This document shows positions 37,102 to 47,065 of a DNA stretch of 64,000 bases, piece by piece. The translations under genes were made by a program, and so were the position numbers. Position 1 is the first letter of the stretch. Every line of letters starts with the position of its first letter. The notes under the pieces are model-generated. The model was not told the origin of the DNA. It searched no databases and saw only the letters and a list, made by a program, of their open reading frames with translations. The stretch covers positions 1-64,000 of the forward strand of contig JAEYPQ010000023.1 in the NCBI GenBank assembly GCA_023410645.1, read 5' to 3'. Source of the stretch: Bacillota bacterium (lineage in GTDB: Bacteria > Bacillota > Clostridia > TANB77 > CAG-465).

Positions 37102-37107
37102 ATATGT

Positions 37108-37231
37108 TATATAGAGAGTGTGCATAAGCATTTTAGCGAGCTGCACAGCCGATAAGGTACACACATGAAAATATTTTCATAAAAGGAGTCTCAAGAAATT
37201 TGAGAAGCTTTTTATGAGAATATTTTTTTTC
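37108..37231 (+). promoter_or_regulatory. Structured leader RNA with terminator and alternative hairpins (candidate attenuator or riboswitch)
   Basis: The leader begins with a compact region in which TGTGCA (37119-37124) can pair with TGCACA (37142-37147), or GTGTG (37118-37122) with CACAC (37160-37164). A perfect palindrome ATGAAAATATTTTCAT lies at 37165-37180. Its 3' half is also the 5' arm of a long hairpin (about 37170-37185 with 37208-37223, inner stem CTCAA/TTGAG) followed by eight T. The hairpin is a textbook terminator and the palindrome a competing fold. I do not recognise a known riboswitch or T-box consensus. A 16-codon GTG frame (37118-37168) also fits, so peptide-based attenuation is possible. 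Confidence 0.7.
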
Positions 37232-37294
37232 TGTTAATTATACAGAAAGAAGTGTATTCCTAAAAAATAAAAATAATAAGGAAAGGTGATGTTT

Positions 37295-38257
37295 ATGCTA
37301 ATTACTGTAAGGAATTTGAGCAAAGATTTCAAAATGAAAGTAAAGAAAAATGGAGGTTTTGCAAAAAAAGAAATTGTAAATGTAAATGCGGTAAAAAATG
37401 TATCATTTGAGATTAATGAAGGTGAAATTTTAGCTTTTATTGGACCAAATGGTGCAGGTAAGTCAACCACAATAAAGATGCTTACAGGAATTATTCAACC
37501 AACAGATGAAAAAATAAAAGTCGCAAACTACAATCCATGTGTTCAAAGAAAGAGTTTAGCATATGACATTGGATGTATGTTTGGGCAAAAGTCTCAGTTA
37601 TATTTGCATTTATCTGTAATTGATAGTCTTAGACTTCTTGGCAGTATATATGATATGGATAAAGTAAGATTAGAAGAAAGAATATCATATATATCAAAGT
37701 TGTTTAAAATTGAACATTTACTTGATTTAACAGTAAGAAAATTATCACTTGGGCAAAGAATGATATGTGAGATTGCGGCGTGTATTTTACATGAACCAAA
37801 GATTATATTTCTGGATGAACCGACTATTGGACTTGATATAATTGCAAAATTAAGAATAAGAGAAATAATTAAAATGCTAAATGAAAAGCATAATACAACT
37901 ATTTTTCTTACAAGTCATGATGTGGGTGATGTTGAAGCACTTTGTAACAGAATCATTGTAATAAATGAAGGCACAGTTATAATGGATAGTAGCATGAGAG
38001 AATTAAAAGAAAAATATCTTTCTAAGAAAATTGTTACTATATATTATGATAATGATATTCAAGTTACTAATTTAAAATACGATGTTACATCAAAAGAACC
38101 AACTAAAGTAGTTGTTTCAGTTGATACAAACAAGGATAAAATTGGTGATATATTATCATATTTTACATCTATTGGTAGCGTTGCTGATATACAAATAGAT
38201 TCAACGCCATTAGAAGAAGTAATAAAAGAAATATATGAAAAGAGGTGCATCTTATGA
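37295..38257 (+). CDS. ABC-2 type exporter, ATP-binding protein
   Basis: This 320-residue ATPase has Walker A GPNGAGKST near residue 50, the signature LSLGQRM, Walker B IIFLDEPTIGLD and the H-loop TSHDVGD. It belongs to the multidrug/daunorubicin (DrrA-like) group that pairs with two small permeases. ATG 37295 follows AGGTGA at 6 bases; an ATG two codons earlier overlaps that site. Its stop overlaps the next start (ATGA). Expression is probably controlled by the leader terminator upstream. The substrate is unknown. Confidence 0.9.
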   Translation: MLITVRNLSKDFKMKVKKNGGFAKKEIVNVNAVKNVSFEINEGEILAFIGPNGAGKSTTIKMLTGIIQPTDEKIKVANYNPCVQRKSLAYDIGCMFGQKSQLYLHLSVIDSLRLLGSIYDMDKVRLEERISYISKLFKIEHLLDLTVRKLSLGQRMICEIAACILHEPKIIFLDEPTIGLDIIAKLRIREIIKMLNEKHNTTIFLTSHDVGDVEALCNRIIVINEGTVIMDSSMRELKEKYLSKKIVTIYYDNDIQVTNLKYDVTSKEPTKVVVSVDTNKDKIGDILSYFTSIGSVADIQIDSTPLEEVIKEIYEKRCIL

Positions 38258-39024
38258 ACAAATACTTTGAGATATTTAAGTTTAATTTGAAATCTAAACT
38301 TAACTTTAAATTAAACTATATATTTACACTTTTCTCTTTCACAATTCATGTATTAGTGTTTAATACATTATGGGATTTTATTTTAAAGGATAAAACTATT
38401 TTAGGATACACAAAGCCAGAACTTATCTGGTATATAATAATTGGAGAATTTATAATTTACACAACATCTCACAACTATAAAAGAATTTCTTATATGATAA
38501 AAAGTGGAGATATTGTAAATTTACTTGTAAAACCTGTAAGCATGATAAAATATATACTTGCGGAAGAACTTACTTGCGTAATAAACTTAAGTGTTAATTT
38601 GATTTTTGCTTGTATTCTTGGCGTTATAATGGCAGGTATTCCTCATATAACTCTAATTAATTTAATTGTATTTTTAGTATCGTCAATACTTGGAATAAGC
38701 ATATGGATTGGAATAAATATATCTATTGGTCTATTTGCATTTATCACAGAGGAAAATGAACCTTTTTATTTGATATTATCAAAAGGTGTATTGATCCTAG
38801 TTCTAACTCCACTTGAATTTTTTCCCAATATGATACAAAAAATATTATTATTTATTCCTACTACTTATGTTTCATATCCTGCTTCAAAGAATTTTGTCCA
38901 TTTTAATGTTAATCAAAGTTATAATTTAATTATAGGGCAATTGATATTTTTTATATTAATAATTATTTTTAATAATTTATTAAGTATGAAAGGAGAGAGA
39001 AATATAAATGTTAATGGTGGCTAA
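38254..39024 (+). CDS. ABC-2 family permease (first subunit)
   Basis: About six membrane segments are spread over 256 residues, starting MNKYFEIFKFNLKSKLNFK. The protein matches the ABC2_membrane_6-like permeases that occur in pairs. ATG 38254 overlaps the TGA of the ATPase gene and has AGAGGTG six bases upstream; a GTG three codons earlier overlaps this site. Its 3' end overlaps the second permease gene by 17 bases, so the three genes are translationally coupled. Confidence 0.85.
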   Translation: MNKYFEIFKFNLKSKLNFKLNYIFTLFSFTIHVLVFNTLWDFILKDKTILGYTKPELIWYIIIGEFIIYTTSHNYKRISYMIKSGDIVNLLVKPVSMIKYILAEELTCVINLSVNLIFACILGVIMAGIPHITLINLIVFLVSSILGISIWIGINISIGLFAFITEENEPFYLILSKGVLILVLTPLEFFPNMIQKILLFIPTTYVSYPASKNFVHFNVNQSYNLIIGQLIFFILIIIFNNLLSMKGERNINVNGG

Positions 39025-39820
39025 AAGTATATTAAACAATTTAAGATTTTTTGTTAAAGCGGTTAAATGTAGTATAAAATCCGCTATGGAATACAAAATT
39101 AGTTTTATAACACAAAGTATATTTATGTTTTTAAATAATGGAGTTTGGCTTCTTTTTTGGGGAATAATATTTAATGTAAATGGTAGTGATATAAATGGTG
39201 TAACTTTTAATTCAATACTATACTTATGGTCACTTCCTGTAATATCATTTGGAATAGGATATTTTTTCTTTGGAGGTATGGATAATATAAGCAATTATAT
39301 TATTTCTGGGCAAATGGATAGTTATATGCTTCAACCCAAACATCCACTTCTTAATGTACTTACATCAAAATGTAATTTTTCCGCATTTGGAGATTTAATC
39401 TATGGGTTAATAATTGGACTTTTTGCAGTAAATTTTGATATAGTAAGATATATAATATTAATTTTACTTGGTGTATTGGGTTCTACAATATATATTTCAA
39501 CAAGTGTAATTTTTAGATCAATATCTGTATGGTTTGGTGATACAGATGTTATAGCCAAAAAATACACAGATACATTACTTACAACTTTTTCTATATATCC
39601 AGAACAAATCTTCAGTAGCACTATAAAGATAATATTATATACTGTTATCCCAGTAGGTTATATGGCTTTTATGCCAATTAATTTTGTAATTACATTTAAT
39701 ATAATATATTTAATTTATACTATAATTGGGTGTATTGTATTTATGATTGTTGCAATAATTGTTTTTAATAAGGCAATGAAATGTTATGAATCAGGTAATA
39801 CAATATCAATGAGAAACTAA
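39008..39820 (+). CDS. ABC-2 family permease (second subunit)
   Basis: This 270-residue permease has about six membrane segments and the family features ISGQMDSYMLQPKHPLLNVL and FGDTDVIAKKYTDTLLTTFSIYPEQIFS. The latter is characteristic of the paired ABC-2 permeases. It starts within the end of the first permease gene, preceded by AAAGGAGAGAG. The heterodimer with the first permease should form the transmembrane channel driven by the ATPase. A terminator follows. Confidence 0.87.
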   Translation: MLMVAKSILNNLRFFVKAVKCSIKSAMEYKISFITQSIFMFLNNGVWLLFWGIIFNVNGSDINGVTFNSILYLWSLPVISFGIGYFFFGGMDNISNYIISGQMDSYMLQPKHPLLNVLTSKCNFSAFGDLIYGLIIGLFAVNFDIVRYIILILLGVLGSTIYISTSVIFRSISVWFGDTDVIAKKYTDTLLTTFSIYPEQIFSSTIKIILYTVIPVGYMAFMPINFVITFNIIYLIYTIIGCIVFMIVAIIVFNKAMKCYESGNTISMRN

Positions 39821-39825
39821 GATAA

Positions 39826-39862
39826 AACCTATGAACTAATTAAAGTTCATAGGTTATTTATT
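39826..39862 (+). terminator. Terminator of the ABC exporter operon
   Basis: AACCTATGAACT (39826-39837) pairs with AGTTCATAGGTT (39844-39855), followed by ATTTATT; the T-run is interrupted. Confidence 0.75.
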
Positions 39863-39943
39863 ACTATATTATAGACAAAACTAGACGTTAAAACACTTAT
39901 TAAAACTGTTTAATCTATTAAAATAATATGATAAAATTAATAT

Positions 39944-42205
39944 ATGAAAAATAAAAGAAAATATTTATTAATACTTTTAATTATTGGAATATTGATTATT
40001 CGATTTTGCTATATGTATTATTTATTTAATATTAAGTATAAGAATATAAGTGCTATAAAAATGAATGCAATGATTATAGAAAATCAGGAGATAAGTGAAG
40101 ATAAAATATCTTATTTAATTGAATATGATAATAACAAATTTTTACTTAATATTTATAAAGATAAATATAATTTAAATCAAAGTGAAAGTTTATATGATAA
40201 ATTTGGAAAGCTAAAGTATGGAGATTTTATTGAGTTTACTGGTAATATTTCTGAAACTAAGAAATTAAATAATCCTTTTGAATTTGATTACAAAAGATAT
40301 TTAAATTCTAATAATATTGTAGCTTCAATATCAACATATAGCGTTAAGAAAATTGGTAATAACTTTGGAAATATATTATATAGATTTTCATATTATCTAA
40401 AGGATTATATTAGCAAGAAGATTGATATAGTCTTACCACAAGATGAAGCTAATTTATTTAAGAGTATAATGTATGGTGATGATAGGAATTTAGATGAAAA
40501 TATAAAAGATATATTTGAGAAAAATGGAATTTTGCATATTATATCTGTTTCTGGATCACATATGATGTTGCTTATTACATTTATATCGATTTTAAAAAAA
40601 TGTCTTAACAAATATTTATTCTTAGTGTTTAATTTATTCTTTATTCTTATATTTTGTATAATTTCTTCTATGCAACTTTCAGTGTTAAGGGCTGGAATCA
40701 TGGCAATAATTCTAGTTGTTTTTAACTGTTTTGAATTTAAAATAAATATTTACAAAAGAATTTTACTTTCTTTTTTTCTACTTATTTTATATAATCCATA
40801 TTGTATTTTTAATACTGGTATGCTTATGTCGTATGCAGCAGTTTTAAGCATAGTAGTATTTTATTCACAAATTTACAGTTATTTTAATGTAAAGTTTTTT
40901 AAAGCAATGAAAATATCATATTTAAAGAAAAAGACTCCAAAACATTATATATATTTAATGTTTGATAATATTAACAAACTTTTTTCATTAAATCTTGCAG
41001 TGCAAGTTCTGTTATTACCATTTGAAATTCAGTTATTTAATAAATTTGAACTTTCTTCGTTTATTTCTAATTTAATTGTAGTTCCAATAGTAACTTTTCA
41101 AAATATAATTGGCTTTTTAACATTGTTTTTTATTCATATACCTTTTATATCTGACATACTAATAAATTCAAATTATATTATATTAAAAGTTATAATTTCC
41201 ATATCTGACTTAATCTCAAAATTAAATATTTCAACAATATATATACCAGATCTAAGTTTTTTATTAATTCTTTTATATTATTTTATAATTTTAATAAATA
41301 ATTTCAAAAAATATATACTAGTTAGATTAAATAAAAAAATTAAAAATGTATTTAATAAAATAATATTTATAACAACATTTATAATATTTTTATTAATGTA
41401 TCTAAATTACATGTATGTTGTTTACATAGAAGATTATATATACTTCTTTAATGTGGAACAAGGAAATATGGCACTAATTAGAGAACAAGGAAAGACTGTT
41501 ATAATAGATATGGGATCTACAAAAGAAAAGGTAGCATCAAATATATTAAATAATTTTTTACAGGCAAAAGCAATTAAAAATATAGATTTAATTGTTCTTA
41601 CACATATGCATACAGATCACATAAATGGAATTTTTGATTTAGATAAGGAAGTAGGTATAAAAAATATTGCTTATTCGTTCCAAAAGGATAATTTAGCTTT
41701 AGAATATGTAAAGTTAAAAGAATATATTGAACAAAACAATATTGGGACCTTAATACTAGATCAATATGATAATATAAAGTTTGGCGGTATTAACATAGAT
41801 ATACTATCACCATCAATAAATAAAAATATTTTATCTTCTGATTTGGCAAATTCAAATAGTGTTGTATCACTTGTAACAATTAAAAATAAAAATTACTTAT
41901 TTATGGGAGATGCTACAAAAGAAACTGAAAAATATGTGTTAGATAGTTTTAATTTTATTAAAAGTGAAGAAACTAAAAATATGATATTACAAAGATTACA
42001 AGATATATATGTTTTACAAGTTGGTCATCACGGCTCTAAGACATCTACTTCAAAATACTTTTTAGAAAATATTAAAGTAAAAAATGGAATAATATCTTCA
42101 AAAAAAAGTGTATATGGACATCCTTCAAATGAAACATTGGAAAATTTAGATGAATATAATATAAATATACTTATTACGGAAAATTCAGGTGCAGTAAAAT
42201 TTTAA
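39944..42205 (+). CDS. comEC: ComEC/Rec2-family DNA uptake channel protein
   Basis: This 753-residue protein has an N-terminal DUF4131-like domain after one membrane helix. The competence domain follows (ISVSGSHMMLLITF near residue 200 and many membrane segments to about 500), then a metallo-beta-lactamase-type nuclease domain (VLTHMHTDHING near 550, VGHHGSKTSTS near 690). ComEC moves single-stranded DNA across the membrane in competent cells. No comEA or other uptake gene is adjacent. The start has little recognisable ribosome site, so the N-terminus is less sure. Confidence 0.92.
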   Translation: MKNKRKYLLILLIIGILIIRFCYMYYLFNIKYKNISAIKMNAMIIENQEISEDKISYLIEYDNNKFLLNIYKDKYNLNQSESLYDKFGKLKYGDFIEFTGNISETKKLNNPFEFDYKRYLNSNNIVASISTYSVKKIGNNFGNILYRFSYYLKDYISKKIDIVLPQDEANLFKSIMYGDDRNLDENIKDIFEKNGILHIISVSGSHMMLLITFISILKKCLNKYLFLVFNLFFILIFCIISSMQLSVLRAGIMAIILVVFNCFEFKINIYKRILLSFFLLILYNPYCIFNTGMLMSYAAVLSIVVFYSQIYSYFNVKFFKAMKISYLKKKTPKHYIYLMFDNINKLFSLNLAVQVLLLPFEIQLFNKFELSSFISNLIVVPIVTFQNIIGFLTLFFIHIPFISDILINSNYIILKVIISISDLISKLNISTIYIPDLSFLLILLYYFIILINNFKKYILVRLNKKIKNVFNKIIFITTFIIFLLMYLNYMYVVYIEDYIYFFNVEQGNMALIREQGKTVIIDMGSTKEKVASNILNNFLQAKAIKNIDLIVLTHMHTDHINGIFDLDKEVGIKNIAYSFQKDNLALEYVKLKEYIEQNNIGTLILDQYDNIKFGGINIDILSPSINKNILSSDLANSNSVVSLVTIKNKNYLFMGDATKETEKYVLDSFNFIKSEETKNMILQRLQDIYVLQVGHHGSKTSTSKYFLENIKVKNGIISSKKSVYGHPSNETLENLDEYNINILITENSGAVKF

Positions 42206-42256
42206 AAAAATGTATAATTCTGCTAAAAAGACAAACCATATTAGTAGGTGATAGAA

Positions 42257-42844
42257 TTGGAAATTAGTACAAAATATAGATTATTAATTATATCAGTTTT
42301 TTTTATATTACTTATTCTTGGTGTATATCTTGGATTTAAGTTTTCATCAAATCAAGAAGCTAAAGAAAATAATCAATCTGAGCAAGTAGTAAATAATAAT
42401 GATAATGAAGATGATATTGATATATATGAAGAAGTATCAACTAAAACATATGATATAAAAGTTACATATGAAGATTATTATAGTTTATGTGGTCATACAA
42501 TAAAAAACGAAGAAACTATTTATAACACGACTGTTGATAAAGTGAAGTCAGATATATTATCAAAAGATGAAAATAAAAATTATGAAGTATCAGAAGAAAC
42601 AAATGAAACACTAACATTGAAGAGAACCTTAGATAGAAATTGCCCAAATCATTTTGAAGTAAGATATGAAAATGGAAGTATAATAATAGATACAATAGTT
42701 GATGAAACTATTAAAACAAGGTATAAAACAATTGATATACCACAAGAACTTATTAGACCGGAAATGCTTGAAGAATTAAATAATGGTATAAGAGTAGACA
42801 GTAAAGAAGAACTTAATCTTCTAATTGAAGATATAGAAAGTTAA
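42257..42844 (+). CDS. BofC C-terminal-domain-like secreted/membrane protein
   Basis: This 195-residue protein has one N-terminal membrane segment, an acidic Asn/Glu linker and a conserved domain with YEDYYSLCGHTIKNEE and LDRNCPNHFEVRYENGSI. Clostridial proteins with the LCGH and CPNH pair are annotated as BofC C-terminal-like; BofC in Bacillus controls the SpoIVB signal in the sigma-K checkpoint. I judge this match from memory of the family pattern. The start is TTG 42257, behind AGGTGAT; the GTG at 42248 lies within that site. It follows comEC by 51 bases. Confidence 0.6.
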   Translation: MEISTKYRLLIISVFFILLILGVYLGFKFSSNQEAKENNQSEQVVNNNDNEDDIDIYEEVSTKTYDIKVTYEDYYSLCGHTIKNEETIYNTTVDKVKSDILSKDENKNYEVSEETNETLTLKRTLDRNCPNHFEVRYENGSIIIDTIVDETIKTRYKTIDIPQELIRPEMLEELNNGIRVDSKEELNLLIEDIES

Positions 42845-42861
42845 TAAATTAATAATGAAAC

Positions 42862-42903
42862 ATAATTAAAAGTAATGAATATATATTCATTACTTTTAAT
42901 TAT
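42862..42903. terminator. 42-bp perfect palindrome, bidirectional terminator
   Basis: The sequence 42862-42903 is its own reverse complement, with AAAAGTAATGAATAT in one arm. It lies between two convergent genes and ends in T-rich tails on both strands, fitting a shared terminator. Confidence 0.85.
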
Positions 42904-42906
42904 TTA

Positions 42907-43401
42907 TTATAATACTTTTTCTTTATATCTTTTTATAAGTAATGGAATTGTTGCAAAATTCAAGTAATAACATATAAGGCACCATGATAGTAAACTAAAA
43001 TCTATAATTGTTTTAGTAATTATTATTCCTTTATAAAAAAATAAAATAGAAGATGTTACAAATAAAATTATTATAGTTAGTTTATGCAATGATTTATATT
43101 TTATCTTAATAAATAGAAATGATAAAATTAATGTCAATACCAGACTTACTATTCCAAATGTTATATTTAACTCATTTACTATGTTAAAAAATGTTGTTAT
43201 TTGCTCCTCAGAATTATAAAATTCTTTAATAATTGCATTAATATAATGTGAGTTCAATAAAAATATGTGATATGTGGAAAATATTAAAGATACAATTCCG
43301 ATAGTTAATACAATGGTTTTAAGTTTAGTTTTATTATATAAAATAATCAAATTTATTATATTTAATATTATAAAAAATATTAATGAATAAAAAAAATACA
43401 A
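42907..43401 (-). CDS. Integral membrane protein of unknown function
   Basis: This protein has about five hydrophobic segments and few polar loops, starting with YFFYSLIFFIILNIINLII and ending LIKRYKEKVL. I chose TTG 43401 (164 residues) because GAGGTG lies 6 bases upstream; an ATG at 43482 would add 27 residues but has no ribosome site. No family or partner is recognised. Confidence 0.55.
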   Translation of the reverse strand: MYFFYSLIFFIILNIINLIILYNKTKLKTIVLTIGIVSLIFSTYHIFLLNSHYINAIIKEFYNSEEQITTFFNIVNELNITFGIVSLVLTLILSFLFIKIKYKSLHKLTIIILFVTSSILFFYKGIIITKTIIDFSLLSWCLICYYLNFATIPLLIKRYKEKVL

Positions 43402-43595
43402 ATTTAACACCTCAATGATATTATTTAAAATAATTATATCATAATTGGAAAAAAAAACAAAGTTTATGGTAATAAATTCCATAATATTGATTTACATATA
43501 TATTTTTGTATTTTACATAATAGTAAATATCTACTTTACTTATTCATATATGCATGGTATAATATACGTATAATCTAATCCGGAGGGAAAAAGAG

Positions 43596-45215
43596 ATGTT
43601 TAATGTAGTTTCAAAAAATATAGAAAAAATCACTATTATTAGCATATTTTTTTGTGTATTATTGTTTTCACAAAATGTCTTTGCTGACGAAGATAATATA
43701 ACGTATAAAATACAATCTGAAGATAACACAAATCTTTCAGAAGAAGAATTAAAGAGTAAAGAAGAAAGATTAAATGTAATAAATGAATGCATTAATGAAT
43801 TAAAGAAAAATTTAAGTGATATAACGAAAAGTTTTGAAGTTATCAGATCGCAAAAAGAATACGAGACTTATCCTGCCATAAGACTTAATGTTGACACACC
43901 ACTTTTTGGATTAATTTCTATTGTTAATAATAAACTTAAAATTACAAGTGAAGTATCTACTATTGATGTCGCAACAGGTTTTTCTATTAAAGATGTGGTA
44001 AGACAAAATAATATCAAAGTACCAAGTCTTTCTGTTGGTTCATTAGTTGTACTTACACGTGATGTAAAATTAGATAAAGATATTACTATTTCAGATGCAG
44101 ACACAGCTATATTATATCTTTTTAAGTATATAAAACAAACTGAAAATGTTAAGGATTTTTTAGATAATCAGATTAATAAAATATTTGTAGAATATATACC
44201 TAAAGAAAAAAAAGATAAGATTGATGAAACTAATAAAAGGCTTGATAGTTTAAATCAAACATTACTTAATTTAGATGATAAGATTGTATCAATAAACCTT
44301 TTATATAGTGATAATGAAAATTATTCTAGTTATATTTCAGATTACAAAAAAATGTCTGACAATATATATGATTTGAAAACTAAATTGAAAAATATTTTAA
44401 TTTCTGATAGTGATCTCCAACAAATACAGAAATCATGTGCAAATTTAGAGGCTTCTATTATTGATTTTTCAGAAAAAACTGACACTATTTACGTTGAAAT
44501 TACTGCAAATGTTGACTTAATTAAAATGTTTAAAAATGTGAAAAAAGAGCTACATAATACAAGAGACTTAATAAAATCATATATAGATAATTCATATGTA
44601 AAATCATCAGATAATACTAAATCAGACACAGATGAGAATAATGAAGTTAATAAAACTCAAACACAAAATCAAGAAAAGATATATAGTGTTATATCAACTG
44701 AAAGTTTAGAAAATATTAATGATGATATAAGTAAAATTGATGAAATGATTATAAAATACATTCCATCTGATAGTTATATAACAGAGATACCAGAAGAAGT
44801 AATAAATAGAACTGATGTTATAAATGTTGAAAATCAAGGTGAATTAACAGCTAAAGATAAAGTAGATATTTTAAATAAGGTTACTAGCATATATAAAGAT
44901 GTACTTCAAATTAAATACCAATTCTTTATAAATAATATAGATAACTTACTTCAAGATAGCACAAATAAAATTAATGATATAATTAAGTATTCAGATGAAA
45001 GTTCACTTAAGGATATTAGATATGTATATATTGACTTACCAAAAGAAATAAATTCTATTTTATCTAAGACAAATACTGGTTATTCAATTAAAACTATGGA
45101 TTTAAATAATACACTAAAATCTGAATATGATAAATTATTACAATTGAATATAAATATTAGCAATATATATAAAGAAAAAAATAAAAATAATGAAATAAAT
45201 TCTGATAGACAATAA
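43596..45215 (+). CDS. Secreted coiled-coil protein of unknown function (539 aa)
   Basis: A signal peptide is clear (FFCVLLFSQNVFA, cleavage before DEDN). The mature protein is largely helical, with coiled-coil stretches at about residues 45-85 and 200-330 and a low-complexity Asp/Asn/Thr segment near 340-370. There is no lipobox and no C-terminal anchor. GGAGGG precedes ATG 43596. The gap of 31 bases to the radical SAM gene suggests a shared transcript, though no functional link is evident. I do not recognise the family. Confidence 0.7.
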   Translation: MFNVVSKNIEKITIISIFFCVLLFSQNVFADEDNITYKIQSEDNTNLSEEELKSKEERLNVINECINELKKNLSDITKSFEVIRSQKEYETYPAIRLNVDTPLFGLISIVNNKLKITSEVSTIDVATGFSIKDVVRQNNIKVPSLSVGSLVVLTRDVKLDKDITISDADTAILYLFKYIKQTENVKDFLDNQINKIFVEYIPKEKKDKIDETNKRLDSLNQTLLNLDDKIVSINLLYSDNENYSSYISDYKKMSDNIYDLKTKLKNILISDSDLQQIQKSCANLEASIIDFSEKTDTIYVEITANVDLIKMFKNVKKELHNTRDLIKSYIDNSYVKSSDNTKSDTDENNEVNKTQTQNQEKIYSVISTESLENINDDISKIDEMIIKYIPSDSYITEIPEEVINRTDVINVENQGELTAKDKVDILNKVTSIYKDVLQIKYQFFINNIDNLLQDSTNKINDIIKYSDESSLKDIRYVYIDLPKEINSILSKTNTGYSIKTMDLNNTLKSEYDKLLQLNINISNIYKEKNKNNEINSDRQ

Positions 45216-45246
45216 AATTTTCATGTACAAAGGAGAATATATAGTT

Positions 45247-47037
45247 ATGCAAAATATTACAAGGCAGGACTTGCTAAATGTTGAAAAACCCGCCAGATAT
45301 GTTGGTGGGGAATATAATCAGGTTATAAAGCCAAAAGAACATATCAAATGTAGGTTTGCATTTTGCTTTCCAGATGTTTATGATATAGGAATGTCTAATC
45401 TAGGAATGAAAATATTATATAATGTATTAAATAATAGATATGATACATGGTGTGAAAGAGTGTTTGCACCATGGTATGATTTTGAAAATGTAATGAGGTC
45501 AAAGAAATCTCCTTTATATGCATTAGAATCAAAGGATCCCATAAGTGGTTTTGATATTATCGGTTTTACCCTGCAATATGAAATGAGCTATACTAATATT
45601 TTAAATATGTTAGATTTATCAGGTATACCAATCTTTTCTAAGGATAGGGAAAATTCTTTCCCTTTTGTTATTGCTGGTGGACCTTGTGCTTCAAATCCTG
45701 CTCCTTTGAGTAAATTTATTGATATATTTTTACTTGGTGAAGGTGAAGAATTGTTAAATGATATTGTAGAAAAGTATATAATATGGAAAGATGCAAAGCT
45801 TCCCAAAATTGAATTTTTAAATAGCATAAAGGATATTCAAGGTGTATATATACCAAGATTACATACTAAGGATGATATAATAAAAAAAGTTGTAATTAAA
45901 GATATGGATAGTGTTATATATCCAACTAATTTTGTTGTTCCAAATACAGATATAGTTCAAAATAGAATATCACTTGAAGTATTCAGAGGTTGTAGTAGAG
46001 GATGTAGGTTTTGCCAAGCAGGATACATATATAGACCAGTTAGAGAAAAGTCATCTTCAAAAATAATTGATTTAGCAAGGGAATCTATTTGCAGAACTGG
46101 ATTAAATGAAATTTCACTTTCCTCACTTAGCACTAGTGATTATTCTGAATTTAGTGAACTAACTAGTGAGTTACTTAAATTATGTGAAAGTAAAAAAATT
46201 GGAATTTCACTACCATCATTGAGAATAGACTCGATAAATCTAGAACTTCTAAAAAAAGTACAAGCTGTAAGGAGAGCTTCACTCACACTTGCACCTGAGG
46301 CAGGAAGTCAGCGATTAAGAGATGTAATAAATAAAAATATAACTGAAGAAGAAATACTGCAAGGATGTAGATTAGCTTTTGAAAATGGTTGGTCATCAAT
46401 AAAATTATACTTTATGATAGGTCTTCCTACTGAAACTTATGAGGATTTAGAAGCAATAGTAATTCTTGCAAATAAAATAGTAGATGAATTTTATAGTATT
46501 CCAAAAAATAAAAGAGTTTCTAAATGTACTGTTACGATTAGTACTTCAACTTTTGTTCCAAAACCACATACGCCATTTCAGTGGTTTAGTCAAAATACAA
46601 TTGATAAGATCGAATTAAAGCAACAATTTCTAAAAGAAAGACTTAATAGAAAAAATATTAAGTATAATTGGCATAATCCTAAAATAAGTGTACTTGAAGC
46701 TGTAATATCACGTGGAGATGAAAAAATAGGTGATTTAATATATGAGGCTTTTAGAAATGGTGCTAAATTTGATAGTTGGGAAGAAATGTTAAATTTTGAA
46801 GCTTGGGAAAAAGCATTTAAAAATATTGGAATAAGTGTAAAAGATTATGCAAATAAAGAATATAATTTGGATTATATTTTCCCTTGGGATAATATAATGC
46901 ATGGGGTAGAAAAATCATTTTTAAAAAGAGAATATGAAAAGGCAATAAATTCAGACACTACTCCAAACTGCATGTTAAAATGTTCTACATGTGGAGTTAC
47001 TAGGATATCTGAGTGTAAGTTTATAAATAATAAATAA
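45247..47037 (+). CDS. B12-binding-domain radical SAM protein (TIGR03960-type)
   Basis: A 596-residue enzyme with an N-terminal cobalamin-binding-like domain (FPDVYDIGMSNLGMKIL, GFTLQYEMSYTNIL) and a radical SAM domain with CSRGCRFCQAGYIYRP. A C-terminal cysteine cluster CSTCGV is near the end. This layout is that of the TIGR03960 family, which usually precedes a TIGR03936 protein, rng and rplU; here smpB follows instead. The reaction is unknown. ATG 45247 is preceded by AAAGGAG; an in-frame ATG eight codons upstream lies before that site. Confidence 0.85.
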   Translation: MQNITRQDLLNVEKPARYVGGEYNQVIKPKEHIKCRFAFCFPDVYDIGMSNLGMKILYNVLNNRYDTWCERVFAPWYDFENVMRSKKSPLYALESKDPISGFDIIGFTLQYEMSYTNILNMLDLSGIPIFSKDRENSFPFVIAGGPCASNPAPLSKFIDIFLLGEGEELLNDIVEKYIIWKDAKLPKIEFLNSIKDIQGVYIPRLHTKDDIIKKVVIKDMDSVIYPTNFVVPNTDIVQNRISLEVFRGCSRGCRFCQAGYIYRPVREKSSSKIIDLARESICRTGLNEISLSSLSTSDYSEFSELTSELLKLCESKKIGISLPSLRIDSINLELLKKVQAVRRASLTLAPEAGSQRLRDVINKNITEEEILQGCRLAFENGWSSIKLYFMIGLPTETYEDLEAIVILANKIVDEFYSIPKNKRVSKCTVTISTSTFVPKPHTPFQWFSQNTIDKIELKQQFLKERLNRKNIKYNWHNPKISVLEAVISRGDEKIGDLIYEAFRNGAKFDSWEEMLNFEAWEKAFKNIGISVKDYANKEYNLDYIFPWDNIMHGVEKSFLKREYEKAINSDTTPNCMLKCSTCGVTRISECKFINNK

Positions 47038-47065
47038 TAAATAATTTGAAAGTGTGGTGATATAG

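Noticed and set aside
37108..37231. T-box or a named riboswitch in front of the ABC operon
   Set aside because: No T-box sequence (GGTGG with matching specifier stem) and no consensus of TPP, SAM, FMN, cobalamin, guanidine or c-di-GMP classes could be recognised; left as unclassified.
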